Source: Paraburkholderia bannensis NBRC 103871 (GTDB taxonomy: Bacteria > Pseudomonadota > Gammaproteobacteria > Burkholderiales > Burkholderiaceae). Taken from it: 53,273 bases of DNA. The position numbers were made by a program, and so were the translations under genes. Below are positions 16,692 through 25,206 of the stretch, piece by piece. The stretch lies in NCBI RefSeq assembly GCF_000685015.1, contig NZ_BAYA01000042.1, forward strand, positions 1 through 53,273, in the 5' to 3' direction. The notes beneath the pieces were generated by a model. It made no database searches. It saw only the letters and a list, made by a program, of their open reading frames with translations, and was not told where the DNA came from. Each line of letters opens with the position of its first letter. Position 1 is the first letter of the stretch.

Positions 16692-17333
16692 ATGTCACAG
16701 TTCGTTCAGGATGTCGCCGTCCCCGATAGTCTGCTTGCACGGGAAATTACCGAGTTCGTGCGCGACACGTCCAGCCCGCTGCTCTTTCATCATTCGAGCC
16801 GCGTGTATTTGTTCGGTGCACTGGAGGGCGCGCGCCGCGGCCTGAAATTCGATCCTGAACTCCTGTACGCGGGCGCCATGTTTCATGACGTAGGCCTTGC
16901 CGGTGCGTACAGCAGCGCCACCGAACGATTCGAAGTCGACGGTGCCAATGCGGCCCGCGATTTTCTCTCGACGCGGGGCATTACCGCGGCCGACATCGAT
17001 CTCGTCTGGACGGCCATCGCGTTGCACACCACGCCCGGCATTCCGCGCCATATGCACCCGATCGTCGCGCTGGTGACGGCCGGTGTCGAGATGGACGTGC
17101 TCGGCCTCTCCTACCACGATTTTTCCCACGAGGAACGCGAAGCCGTGACGCATGCGCATCCGCGCCCGCCACGCTTCAAGGAGGAGATCATTCAAGCCTT
17201 CTATGACGGCATCAAACACAAACCGGAGACCACCTTCGGCAACGTGAAAGCCGACGTGATCGCCGACAAGGAGCCGCATTTCCATCGCGGCAATTTTTGT
17301 TCCGTGATCCGCAATTCGCCGTGGCCGGGCTGA
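16692..17333 (+). CDS. HD-domain protein (cyanamide hydratase-like)
   Basis: 213 residues. The metal-binding His-Asp pair lies in LYAGAMFHDVGLAGAY near residue 65, an upstream conserved His is in LLFHHSSRVYLFG near 33, and a following ALHTTPGIPRHMHP near 112 is typical of the cyanamide hydratase/HD group. These enzymes are single-metal hydrolases or hydratases of varied substrates. It starts 66 bp after catalase with GGAG before the ATG and is probably cotranscribed. The substrate is unknown. Confidence 0.82.
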   Translation: MSQFVQDVAVPDSLLAREITEFVRDTSSPLLFHHSSRVYLFGALEGARRGLKFDPELLYAGAMFHDVGLAGAYSSATERFEVDGANAARDFLSTRGITAADIDLVWTAIALHTTPGIPRHMHPIVALVTAGVEMDVLGLSYHDFSHEEREAVTHAHPRPPRFKEEIIQAFYDGIKHKPETTFGNVKADVIADKEPHFHRGNFCSVIRNSPWPG

Positions 17334-17504
17334 AGCAAAAGTCCTGCGGGACGATACGCGTCGATTCGTCGTGCGCCCGGCGATCGTCGCTCCGACTTCG
17401 CGACGGCGCACCAGCCCGGGGTGGCAGAAAGCATTGGCGATTGCATCGTGCGCGACGCGACGTCGGTTTCTATCAGCGGATTCACTCACACTGAGGTGAA
17501 AATC

Positions 17505-18251
17505 ATGAGCAAACTTGCAGGGAAAGTGGCAGTCGTCACCGGCGCGTCGAAAGGCATCGGCGCGGCCATCGCGAAGGCACTTGCGGCAGAGGGCGCATCG
17601 GTTGTCGTGAACTATGCGAGCAGCAAGACCGGCGCGGACGCCGTTGTGTCCGTAATCACAGCAACCGGAGGCAAGGCGATTGCCGTGGGCGGCGACGTGT
17701 CGAAGGCCGCCGACGCAAAGGGCATCGTCGATGCGGCGATCGAAACCTATGGCCGCCTCGACATCCTCGTGAACAACTCCGGCGTCTACGAGTTCGCGCC
17801 CATCGACGCGTTCACGGAGGCGCAATACCGCAGGCAGTTCGACATCAACGTGCTTGGCGTTCTGCTCACCACGCAGGCGGCGCTCCAGCACCTTGGCGAG
17901 GGCGCCAGCATCATCAATGTCAGCTCGGTCGTTTCGACGCTCACGCCGGCAACGACCGCCGTTTATAGCGGCACGAAAGGCGCGGTCGATTCCATCACCG
18001 GCGCACTCGCTCGCGAACTCGGGCCGCGAAAGATTCGCGTGAACACGATCAATCCGGGCGTAATCGTGACCGAAGGCGCAGAGACCGCCGGGGTGATTGG
18101 ATCGGAGTTCGAGAGTTCGGCGGTCAGCCAGACGCCGCTAGGGCGTGTAGGCAGACCTGACGATGTGGCGTCGATTGCGGTTTTCCTCTCCTCCGACGAT
18201 GCAAAGTGGTTGACGGGTGAACATATCATCGCCAGTGGCGGAATGCGATAG
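17505..18251 (+). CDS. Short-chain dehydrogenase (FabG-like)
   Basis: 248 residues from ATG 17505. TGASKGIG is at residues 13-20, NNSGVYEF near 89 (Ser in place of the usual Ala of NNAG), the catalytic Ser in NVSSVVS near 142, YSGTK at the active site and a family-typical C-terminus GEHIIASGGMR. Cytoplasmic NAD(P)H oxidoreductase. It follows the HD gene by 171 bp on the same strand and is probably part of the catalase group. Confidence 0.92.
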   Translation: MSKLAGKVAVVTGASKGIGAAIAKALAAEGASVVVNYASSKTGADAVVSVITATGGKAIAVGGDVSKAADAKGIVDAAIETYGRLDILVNNSGVYEFAPIDAFTEAQYRRQFDINVLGVLLTTQAALQHLGEGASIINVSSVVSTLTPATTAVYSGTKGAVDSITGALARELGPRKIRVNTINPGVIVTEGAETAGVIGSEFESSAVSQTPLGRVGRPDDVASIAVFLSSDDAKWLTGEHIIASGGMR

Positions 18252-18617
18252 TGGGGAATCGCGCCCGCATGATCAGCCACCTCGGGGCCCGTGAACAAAC
18301 GTCATGATTGTTTCGGGTTTTCGGCGTCATAGTGTGCCGCTACGCCTAATTGAAGCGTGACAACCAGGCGTCACGAAGCAAATGGCCGTGCACGCACTTC
18401 TTCACGGTGACCCGCAGTCGCGGGTCATGCCTGTCCGCCTGGTCAATGATCGCAAACCTTGCAGCGACTTCCCGCGCCAACTGGCAACCATCGCAGATAA
18501 CGATGGCCAGCGCGCGCAGCAGTAATAAAATTCAGTTAGATTTGCGATTCAGGCTTTTCCCCCCGGCCATCCGGCAAGGGTAGGACCATTGGAACGGCCC
18601 CTTCGCGAGCGAGATGA
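18252..18617. other. Region between SDR and AraC genes
   Basis: 366 bp. No plus-strand gene. A 62-codon open stretch on the minus strand (18346-18531) may be a gene fragment and is listed separately. The last 90 bp must contain the AraC promoter. Confidence 0.4.
18346..18531 (-). pseudogene. Possible gene fragment, unidentified
   Basis: A stop-to-stop stretch reads CDGCQLAREVAARFAII, then DQADRHDPRLRVTVKKCVHG and LLRDAWLSRFN. The composition looks protein-like but there is no ATG, GTG or TTG start near its beginning, and I do not recognise a family. It may be the tail of a lost gene. Confidence 0.25.
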
Positions 18618-19556
18618 ATGAACGAGAGAAGTCCCGTGGATCTGGACCTGCCGTCGCTGGAGGCAACGATCGCCAGGCAGTTCAACCTGCTGGAAGCACC
18701 GACCGTGCGCGCAGGTATTGTTTCGCAGGGTCCGCCAATCTCGTTCTCAAGGTTAACAAACGACCGGCCGCAACCTGGACGCTCTCTGGCGCCACGTCCC
18801 GAAGAAGCGTTTGTCTTCCAGATTCCGCTGATCATGTGTCCGGATTCCGACGTTCGTTATTCCGGGGGGCGTTTCAACGAACCGACATCGTGCATACCAG
18901 GCCATAGCTATCTTTTCGACCTGCGCACGGGTCCGACGCGTCGGCTGGATTTTCCGTTCGATAACATCCGGCTCTATCTTTCCCAAAGCACCCTCGAGGA
19001 ATTTGCCTATCAAAAAGGGCGGCGGCGCATCGGAGGTCTCATGCAACGAGGCTTCGGCGCCAGCGATCCAGTCCTGTTCCGCCTTTCGCAAACATTGCAG
19101 ACAGTACTGGAACAGTCAGAGACCGTTGGCTCATTGCTTGTCGATTACATTGCCCTCGCTTTCTGCGAGCATGTGGTCATGCGGTATGGCAACGCCAATA
19201 CGCCCAATCGCGCTCGCCGAGCCGGACTCGCTCCATGGCAGATGCGACGCGTCAACGAGTTCTTCGAAGCTCATCTGCACGGCAATCCGTCCATTCTCGA
19301 CCTCGCGGGCCAGTGCGGTCTTTCCTCAAGCTATTTTTCCGAGGCATTCAAACAGACCACCGGGCTCACGCCCCATCAGTGGTTGCTCAAGCAGAGAATC
19401 GAACGGGCTAAAACCCAATTACGTGAGACCGACGCGAGCCTTGCAACTATCGCGTCCAACTGTGGATTTTTCGATCAGAGCCATTTCTCGCGCGTGTTTT
19501 CGCGGCTGGAAGGGTGCGGGCCGAAAGATTGGCGTTTGCACAATCGTCGGCGCTAG
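18618..19556 (+). CDS. AraC-family transcriptional activator
   Basis: 312 residues. The C-terminal domain (about 205-305) has both HTHs: NPSILDLAGQCGLSSSYFSEAF and ASLATIASNCGFFDQSHFSRVF, ending GCGPKDWR. The N-terminal half is a sensor of the AraC_binding_2-like type. Of two overlapping ATGs, 18618 keeps the frame. It lies between the catalase group and the haloperoxidase gene, and a motif shared by both upstream regions (18/20) is its likely site. Confidence 0.92.
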   Translation: MNERSPVDLDLPSLEATIARQFNLLEAPTVRAGIVSQGPPISFSRLTNDRPQPGRSLAPRPEEAFVFQIPLIMCPDSDVRYSGGRFNEPTSCIPGHSYLFDLRTGPTRRLDFPFDNIRLYLSQSTLEEFAYQKGRRRIGGLMQRGFGASDPVLFRLSQTLQTVLEQSETVGSLLVDYIALAFCEHVVMRYGNANTPNRARRAGLAPWQMRRVNEFFEAHLHGNPSILDLAGQCGLSSSYFSEAFKQTTGLTPHQWLLKQRIERAKTQLRETDASLATIASNCGFFDQSHFSRVFSRLEGCGPKDWRLHNRRR

Positions 19557-19638
19557 CTTCACGCAAGCGTTGCCGTCGACGCTTCGAAACCTGATGCCTG
19601 CATCCTTGCAGCGAACGCCCATGATTTTTCCATCGTGC

Positions 19639-19658
19639 CGTTGCTTTGTCCAAGATCG
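19639..19658 (+). promoter_or_regulatory. AraC-type operator candidate before haloperoxidase gene
   Basis: CGTTGCTTTGTCCAAGATCG, 18 of 20 identical to the motif before catalase, 134 bp before the ATG at 19793. Similarity between the two regions extends with gaps some 20-30 bases on either side. Confidence 0.55.
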
Positions 19659-19792
19659 CAATGGCTTCATGCGTTACGCTGGGAATCAAGAGTGCCAGTC
19701 CGGCAAACGAATCCCAAACGCCGTTCCAGTTTGATCGCCGCATGGCCCTTTCCGAAAAATTTCATCGAGAACCAATCAATCAGGAATCCATA

Positions 19793-20614
19793 ATGAGCTA
19801 CTTCAAGTCGACGGATGGTACTGAAATTTTCTACAAAGACTGGGGTACTGGAACGCCTGTCGTTTTTTCCCACGGATGGCCGCTCTGCGCCGACGCCTGG
19901 GATGCACAGATGCTGTTTCTAGGAACCCGGGGCTATCGCGTCATTGCGCATGATCGTCGCGGACACGGCCGCTCTGGCCAGCCGTGGGACGGCAACAACA
20001 TGGATCAGTACGCCGACGACCTCGCAGCGCTTTTGAATCATCTCGATGTACAAGGGGCCGTACTGGTTGGACACTCAACCGGCGGTGGCGAGGTCGCCCA
20101 TTACATTGGCCGACACGGAACCGGGCGCGTCGCAAAGGCGGTACTGATCGGCGCCGTCCCGCCGATCATGCTGAAAACCGCAGAGAATCCCGGTGGCTTG
20201 CCGCTGGAGGTATTCGATGGACTTCGCACAGGCGTGGTCAACAACCGCTCGCAGCTCTACAAGGATCTGGCGACTCCCTTCTACAACTTCAACCGGGCAA
20301 GCGCGGAAGTCTCGCAGGGTACGATCGACGCTTTCCAGGCTCAAGGGCTGATGGGTTCGATCAAAGGACAATTCGATTGCATCCGTGAATTCTCCGAGGT
20401 CGACTATACCGAAGATCTGAAAAAAATCGACGTGCCCCTGCTGATTCTGCATGGCGACGACGATCAGATCGTCCCCATCGACGCATCGGCGCGGCGTTCC
20501 GTCGAGATCGCACCGAATGCAAGGCTCAAGGTCTACCCCGGCGGCTCGCACGGCATGGCCACGATAAACGCGAATGCAATCAACCTGGATCTGCTCGATT
20601 TCCTGCAAAGCTGA
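19793..20614 (+). CDS. Non-haem haloperoxidase/perhydrolase-type alpha/beta hydrolase
   Basis: 273 residues from ATG 19793 (CAGGAATCC upstream); the frame extends to 19646 without similarity. The classic order is present: FSHGWP oxyanion region near 25, VIAHDRRGHGRS near 50, nucleophile GHSTGGGE near 96-98, ILHGDDDQIVP near 223, and GGSHGM near 252. These co-factor-free enzymes hydrolyse esters and, with carboxylate, form peracids that oxidise halides. It is preceded by the AraC gene and a putative operator. Peroxide chemistry links it to the nearby catalase only by inference. Confidence 0.92.
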   Translation: MSYFKSTDGTEIFYKDWGTGTPVVFSHGWPLCADAWDAQMLFLGTRGYRVIAHDRRGHGRSGQPWDGNNMDQYADDLAALLNHLDVQGAVLVGHSTGGGEVAHYIGRHGTGRVAKAVLIGAVPPIMLKTAENPGGLPLEVFDGLRTGVVNNRSQLYKDLATPFYNFNRASAEVSQGTIDAFQAQGLMGSIKGQFDCIREFSEVDYTEDLKKIDVPLLILHGDDDQIVPIDASARRSVEIAPNARLKVYPGGSHGMATINANAINLDLLDFLQS

Positions 20615-20728
20615 CAATGTGCCTGCAATTAGCCTGTATGCCGCTCCATGCAGGCGATCGGAAAAGGCGCACGCTCAGCAACGCTGTTTCCCCCGCTACG
20701 CTCCTTACCAAATGGCGGTAATCAAACT

Positions 20729-21142
20729 ATGGAAAGCACTCCCCGTATCGAAGGCGTCACAAAGGCTGTCGATTGGCATCGCTGGGGCAGGATTCTCGAC
20801 TCTCTACGAATGTCTCCACCTGTACCTCCCTTCCTACGAGGGGACGAGCGTTTCGCCAGTGACAACTTAAACCCCGAGATCGTCCACATAGTGATTCTTG
20901 ACCGCCCGTCACCCGATACCGTGCTCGTCTCGTGGAGCAGTTCGATCGGGTGTCGATATGGGGAACAGACATGGCGGAAAGTCGTTGCCCGAAAAAGCGG
21001 AGTCTGCATACTGTCGGGCCACTTGATTGTACGGGGGGATCCGGTCTTTCGTCCAAAACGCACGCGAAACGCGATGTGCAGCAACTCGACGGCGATGATC
21101 AAGGCGTCATCTGTAGATCGGTCGCAGGACCGGGTCGGGTAG
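20729..21142 (+). CDS. DUF3331 family protein
   Basis: 137 residues from ATG 20729. The C-terminal part (VLVSWSSSIGCRYGEQTWRK, then GVCILSGHLIVRGDPVFRPK) matches the pattern of DUF3331, a small family I know from Burkholderia and relatives; function unknown. Its CxLSGxxIxxGD segment resembles a small metal- or nucleic-acid-binding knuckle. It lies 155 bp before the MBL-fold gene on the same strand. Confidence 0.65.
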   Translation: MESTPRIEGVTKAVDWHRWGRILDSLRMSPPVPPFLRGDERFASDNLNPEIVHIVILDRPSPDTVLVSWSSSIGCRYGEQTWRKVVARKSGVCILSGHLIVRGDPVFRPKRTRNAMCSNSTAMIKASSVDRSQDRVG

Positions 21143-21297
21143 ACATCAGTCAGGTTCGTCGCAGAATCAAATGTCCCACTGCAAAACCGGCTCCGCCATC
21201 GGGGCGCAGATGCTGTTGCTCCGGAGAACCGCATTCCGCTCAGGTATTCCTGAAGTGTGAATCAGAAACAGTCGTGGCAAGACAAAGGAGACGTCGC

Positions 21298-22221
21298 GTG
21301 GATCAACCACTCGAACACGCCATCGCGAACATTGTTCAGACCCGCGCTGGTCAATATCCGACTCCGATTATCCGTGCATTTTTTGATGAGGCCACGTTTA
21401 GCGCAAGCTATGTCGTTCATGATCCTGTCTCACTTGCGGCGGCGGTCATCGATCCTGTGCTCGACTTCGACGCGCCGACCTGCCGATATTCGTCGACGTC
21501 TGCCCAGGCCATCGTTGCGTATATTGAATCCGAGGGCCTCTCGACTGAATGGTTACTTGAGACCCATGCGCATGCAGACCACCTGACCGCCGCGCCTGTT
21601 CTGCAGGCGTACGTCGGCGGTAGGCTTGCAGTCGGGCGCGCCATAATGACGGTCCAGACAATTTTTGGTGAGCTGTTCAATGCCGGACCGGAGTTCCCGC
21701 GAGACGGCTCGCAGTTCGATCATCTGTTCGATGACGGGGAGGAATTCAAAATCGGCGCGATCGAGTGCAGGGTGCTAAACGCCCCTGGCCATACGCCAGC
21801 CGGTGTCGCCTATGTCATCGGCGACTCAGTGTTCTGCGGCAACACGATCTTCATGCCGGACTACGGGACTGCAAGGACCGACTTGCCCGGCGGAGACGCG
21901 CGGCAGCTTTACCGCTCCATACGGCGACTACTGCGCCTTCCCGACGAAGCAAGATTGTTCCTGAGCCACGACTACAAGGCCGCCGGGCGCGACACCTACG
22001 CCTGGGAAACAACCATCGGGGCCGAACGCACCGCGAACGTACATATTCGTGACGGTATAACGGAGAGCGCGTTTATAGCGGCGCGCACTGCGCGAGACCA
22101 GACACTGGCCTTACCGAAGCTGATTCTTCATGCGATGCAGGTGAACATGCGGGCCGGTGCCTTTCCACCGGCGGACGACAACGGCAAGTGCTACCTCAGA
22201 ATCCCGCTGAACACGCTCTGA
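21298..22221 (+). CDS. Metallo-beta-lactamase-fold protein, persulfide dioxygenase/glyoxalase II-like
   Basis: The start is a GTG with AAAGGAG seven bases upstream, giving 307 residues; the frame is open further up but that part is not similar to the family. The fold motif ETHAHADHL supplies H90, H92, D94 and H95, and H165 is in APGHTPAG. In the close relatives I know, the next ligand is the Asp of a GDTLFMPDYGTAR-type motif; here the position is Asn (CGNTIFMPDYGTARTDLPGG, residue 182). The family handles thiol and persulfide substrates with Fe or Zn. It is followed 52 bp later by beta-carbonic anhydrase. Confidence 0.88.
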   Translation: MDQPLEHAIANIVQTRAGQYPTPIIRAFFDEATFSASYVVHDPVSLAAAVIDPVLDFDAPTCRYSSTSAQAIVAYIESEGLSTEWLLETHAHADHLTAAPVLQAYVGGRLAVGRAIMTVQTIFGELFNAGPEFPRDGSQFDHLFDDGEEFKIGAIECRVLNAPGHTPAGVAYVIGDSVFCGNTIFMPDYGTARTDLPGGDARQLYRSIRRLLRLPDEARLFLSHDYKAAGRDTYAWETTIGAERTANVHIRDGITESAFIAARTARDQTLALPKLILHAMQVNMRAGAFPPADDNGKCYLRIPLNTL

Positions 22222-22273
22222 TGCAGTCGCCTGATGCTCAAAAGCGTCATATTTCATTTGCGAGGAGAACGTC

Positions 22274-22825
22274 ATGGACTACATCGATACGCTGATGCGT
22301 CGTAATGTCGAGTTTGCCGAAAATGGATTCGATCCGCGCCTTCGGATGATGCCGACAAGCAAAGCGTTAATCATTGGATGCGTGGACCCGCGCGTCGATC
22401 CCATGGATCTGTTCAAGCTCGCTTCCGGCGAGGCAGGAATCTTCCGTAACGTCGGCGGCCGCGTGAATCCTGCTGTCTTTGAAACGCTAGGTATTCTGCG
22501 CACAGTAGCGATTGCTGCAGGTGGAGACATCGGACCCGAGTGGAACCTCATCGTTTTGCACCATACCGACTGCGGCATCAAGCGGTGCTACTGTCATGAA
22601 CCGCGCCTCCTGGCAAAACATATGGGAGTGACGCTAGCTGAACTCGACACCCTGGAATTCAACGACCCGTATAAAGCAGTCGCGCTCGACGTGGCGGCCC
22701 TGCGTGCGAACGCCGATATCGTCGGAGGTTATACGGTCTCGGGCCTGGTCTATGACGTTGAGACGGGCAACGTCGAGATGGTCGTTCCGCCTTCTAAAAC
22801 ACTTTCCAACGTGCTCTCAAGTTGA
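22274..22825 (+). CDS. Beta-class carbonic anhydrase
   Basis: 183 residues, short form. Zinc ligands C36, H97 and C100 and the D38-R40 dyad are in GCVDPRVDP and LHHTDCG. It interconverts carbon dioxide and bicarbonate in the cytoplasm. The start has GCGAGGAG upstream. It follows the MBL-fold gene closely and is probably cotranscribed. The motif order and FRNVGGRVN identify the family with certainty; whether the natural substrate is CO2 is inferred, since some relatives act on CS2 or COS. Confidence 0.92.
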   Translation: MDYIDTLMRRNVEFAENGFDPRLRMMPTSKALIIGCVDPRVDPMDLFKLASGEAGIFRNVGGRVNPAVFETLGILRTVAIAAGGDIGPEWNLIVLHHTDCGIKRCYCHEPRLLAKHMGVTLAELDTLEFNDPYKAVALDVAALRANADIVGGYTVSGLVYDVETGNVEMVVPPSKTLSNVLSS

Positions 22826-22856
22826 TACAGAGTCGGCCCGTATCGGCTATCCGGGC

Positions 22857-23399
22857 TCACTCATGTACGTCTGCACATTCAGTTCCGGCGTGAGGCAAGT
22901 TCTCGCCACGCAGGCGCTCGTCAGTCGCTGTGAAGCGCGAGAGTTGCGCGCTGACGTCCCTGAGGAATCCACTCGAACAAGAAGGATCAGTGTCCCGGAT
23001 TGCCCACGATAAGACAACCGCATTTACCCAAGCAGCTACCGTGGTCACCGCTGTCGCCTGGCCTTGGGCCTCACCGCCCGTCCCCAGCGTTTGGGCAATC
23101 AACCTCACATAGCGCTGGGGGCCGTCGCGGAAGGCTTCGTGCGTGCCGGCAGCTTATCGCCGTACGTCGCTTACGAGTGCCGCGTAGGTGCAGGCGCATT
23201 CGGGGTGGTCCCGGTGAGCATCAGACGGACGATTGGGATGCCTAGGACCCGAATGCCGGCTGTACGACTGGAGCCTTTGGCGCGCGCCTTTCATCAGGGA
23301 GCACTGTCTGCCCGACCGATGTTCGTATTTAGACACGCGGTCCTTGTACCTCGAACCCACAGCGACATACGCAACGTACGCCGGTCTTCGGATCGCCAC
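22857..23399 (-). pseudogene. TetR-family regulator, degraded
   Basis: One minus-strand frame encodes the ligand-domain half of a TetR protein closely like the intact one at 32330-33016. It reads DAHRDHPECACTYAALVSDV, then TAA at 23156-23154, then HEAFRDGPQRYVRLIAQTLG and AVTTVAAWVNAVVLSWAIRD. The intact paralogue has AAHRDHPQFGCPNAALVSEV and AVTMLAAMVGAVALSRAIKD. Only weak traces of an N-terminal HTH remain upstream. The internal stop and lost N-terminus make it non-functional. Confidence 0.7.
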
Positions 23400-23535
23400 C
23401 TTTCAACCGTGTCGCAGTCGGCCCGATAGGTTAGTGCTCGCTTAGATTGGGGAAGTCTTTGTAGAGAATACGAAGATGGCGGTCGACAAGGTCCACAAAG
23501 GCAACGGCCGCCTCTGGCTTCGGATATCGTTTCCG

Positions 23536-24993
23536 TTATCCCATCCGATAGTTCGGAGCCTCCTTGGTGATCTGAACATCATGTACATGAGACTCACGAA
23601 GTCCCGCGCCGGTTATGCTGACAAACTCAGCGTGCTTCTGGAATTCCGGGACATTTGCGCAGCCGCAGTAGCCCATGCTAGCCCGTAGGCCGCCCGCCAT
23701 CTGGAACAGGATCGGCGCCACCGGACCTTTGTATGCAACGCGTGCCTCGATACCCTCAGGTACAAGCTTGTCGAGATTTGCAGAGTTATCCTGGAAGTAC
23801 CGGTCTGCCGAGCCCTCCTTCATCGCACCGATAGAACCCATCCCGCGATACGCCTTGAATTGACGGCCTTCGTAAAGAAATACATCACCCGGGGACTCTT
23901 CTGTCCCCGCAATGAGGCTACCCATCATTACACTGTCCGCGCCTGCCGCCAATGCCTTGCTGGCATCGCCGGAATATCTGACTCCACCGTCGGAAATCAC
24001 GGGAACGCCCGAGCCACGAATTGCGTCTGCCACCCACGACACAGCGGACACCTGGGGGACACCAACGCCTGCAACGACACGCGTAGTACAGATCGAGCCC
24101 GGCCCGATTCCCACCTTGACCGCATCGGCACCAGCATCCACCAGAGCCTTTGCAGCCGCAGCGGTAGCGATATTGCCAGCCACAACATCGACGTGTGCGT
24201 ATTGACTCTTGACCCAGCGCAGCCTGTCAATAACACCTTTGGAATGACCGTGTGCCGTGTCGATAACTATCAGATCAACACCCGCCTCTACAAGGAGATC
24301 CACCCGGTCGATATCGGCGTCAGACACGCCAACCGCCGCACCCACACGGAGCCTTCCCTCAGAATCCTTCGTCGCGAGGGGGAAATCTCGCGTCAGCGAA
24401 AGATCCTTTGCTGTTACGAGGCCTCTCAGCTCAAATTCGCTCGAGACAACGAGGACGCGCTCAATCCGGTGCCAGCGCATCAGCTCAAACGCCACGCTGC
24501 TCTTCTCGTGCTCCTCCATTGTTACCAATGCCTCGCGGGGTGTCATGATCGCGCGCACCAGTTGCTCAGGCGCCGCGAATCGCAGGTCTCGATTCGTGAC
24601 AATGCCTACCAGCTTGCCTTCATCCACAACCGGAAAGCCCGAGATGCCTAGCTGGTCTACCAAGGCCCTGATTTCTCCGACTGCACTCCCGGGCGCTACT
24701 GTTACGGGATCACGCACCACCCCGGCCTCATAGCGCTTCACCTTCCGGACCTCGTCGGCCTGATCACGTGCAGACAGATTCTTGTGAACGATTCCAAGAC
24801 CGCCGAGTTGCGCCATGGCAATTGCAAGTCTGCTCTCGGTCACGGTATCCATCGCTGCCGACAGAAATGGCAGGTTGATATGGATTCTTCGAGAAAGCTT
24901 CGTGGAGATATCGACATCCTTCGGAACCACGTCCGAGTATCGAGGCACGAGCAGGACATCGTCGAAAGTAAATGCTTGCTGAAAGGTTTTCAC
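23536..24993 (-). CDS. guaB: Inosine-5'-monophosphate dehydrogenase
   Basis: 485 residues, full length. It oxidises IMP to XMP with NAD, the committed step to GMP. The TIM barrel starts FTFDDVLLVP; a CBS pair occupies about 92-205; the catalytic Cys is C302 in GPGSICTTR; IMP-phosphate loops DGGVRYSGD and GSLIAGTEE are present; the flap with EGSADRYFQD carries the catalytic Arg; the end is HVHDVQITKEAPNYRMG. The start is GTG with GGGAG upstream. It stands alone 213 bp downstream of an RND pump on the same strand, among accessory genes, so it is probably a second copy. A role as a drug-resistant duplicate is speculative. Confidence 0.95.
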   Translation of the reverse strand: MKTFQQAFTFDDVLLVPRYSDVVPKDVDISTKLSRRIHINLPFLSAAMDTVTESRLAIAMAQLGGLGIVHKNLSARDQADEVRKVKRYEAGVVRDPVTVAPGSAVGEIRALVDQLGISGFPVVDEGKLVGIVTNRDLRFAAPEQLVRAIMTPREALVTMEEHEKSSVAFELMRWHRIERVLVVSSEFELRGLVTAKDLSLTRDFPLATKDSEGRLRVGAAVGVSDADIDRVDLLVEAGVDLIVIDTAHGHSKGVIDRLRWVKSQYAHVDVVAGNIATAAAAKALVDAGADAVKVGIGPGSICTTRVVAGVGVPQVSAVSWVADAIRGSGVPVISDGGVRYSGDASKALAAGADSVMMGSLIAGTEESPGDVFLYEGRQFKAYRGMGSIGAMKEGSADRYFQDNSANLDKLVPEGIEARVAYKGPVAPILFQMAGGLRASMGYCGCANVPEFQKHAEFVSITGAGLRESHVHDVQITKEAPNYRMG

Positions 24994-25206
24994 GATACTC
25001 CCAATTCTTGGCGTGATATCTGGCAGACACGACTACCAGAAAGAGATGCGGTGCAAAACTGTCGGACCGCAAACGCAGCGGCGCACACGATGATCGGGCT
25101 GAGAGGCTTATCCAGATCGGCCCGGTCGCGCCCTCCCTCTTCGAAAACCCGCTCGCGGAATAGCCAGAATCGGCGCAACCACAAGCGGGAAATCTGGGGA
25201 GGCTGC

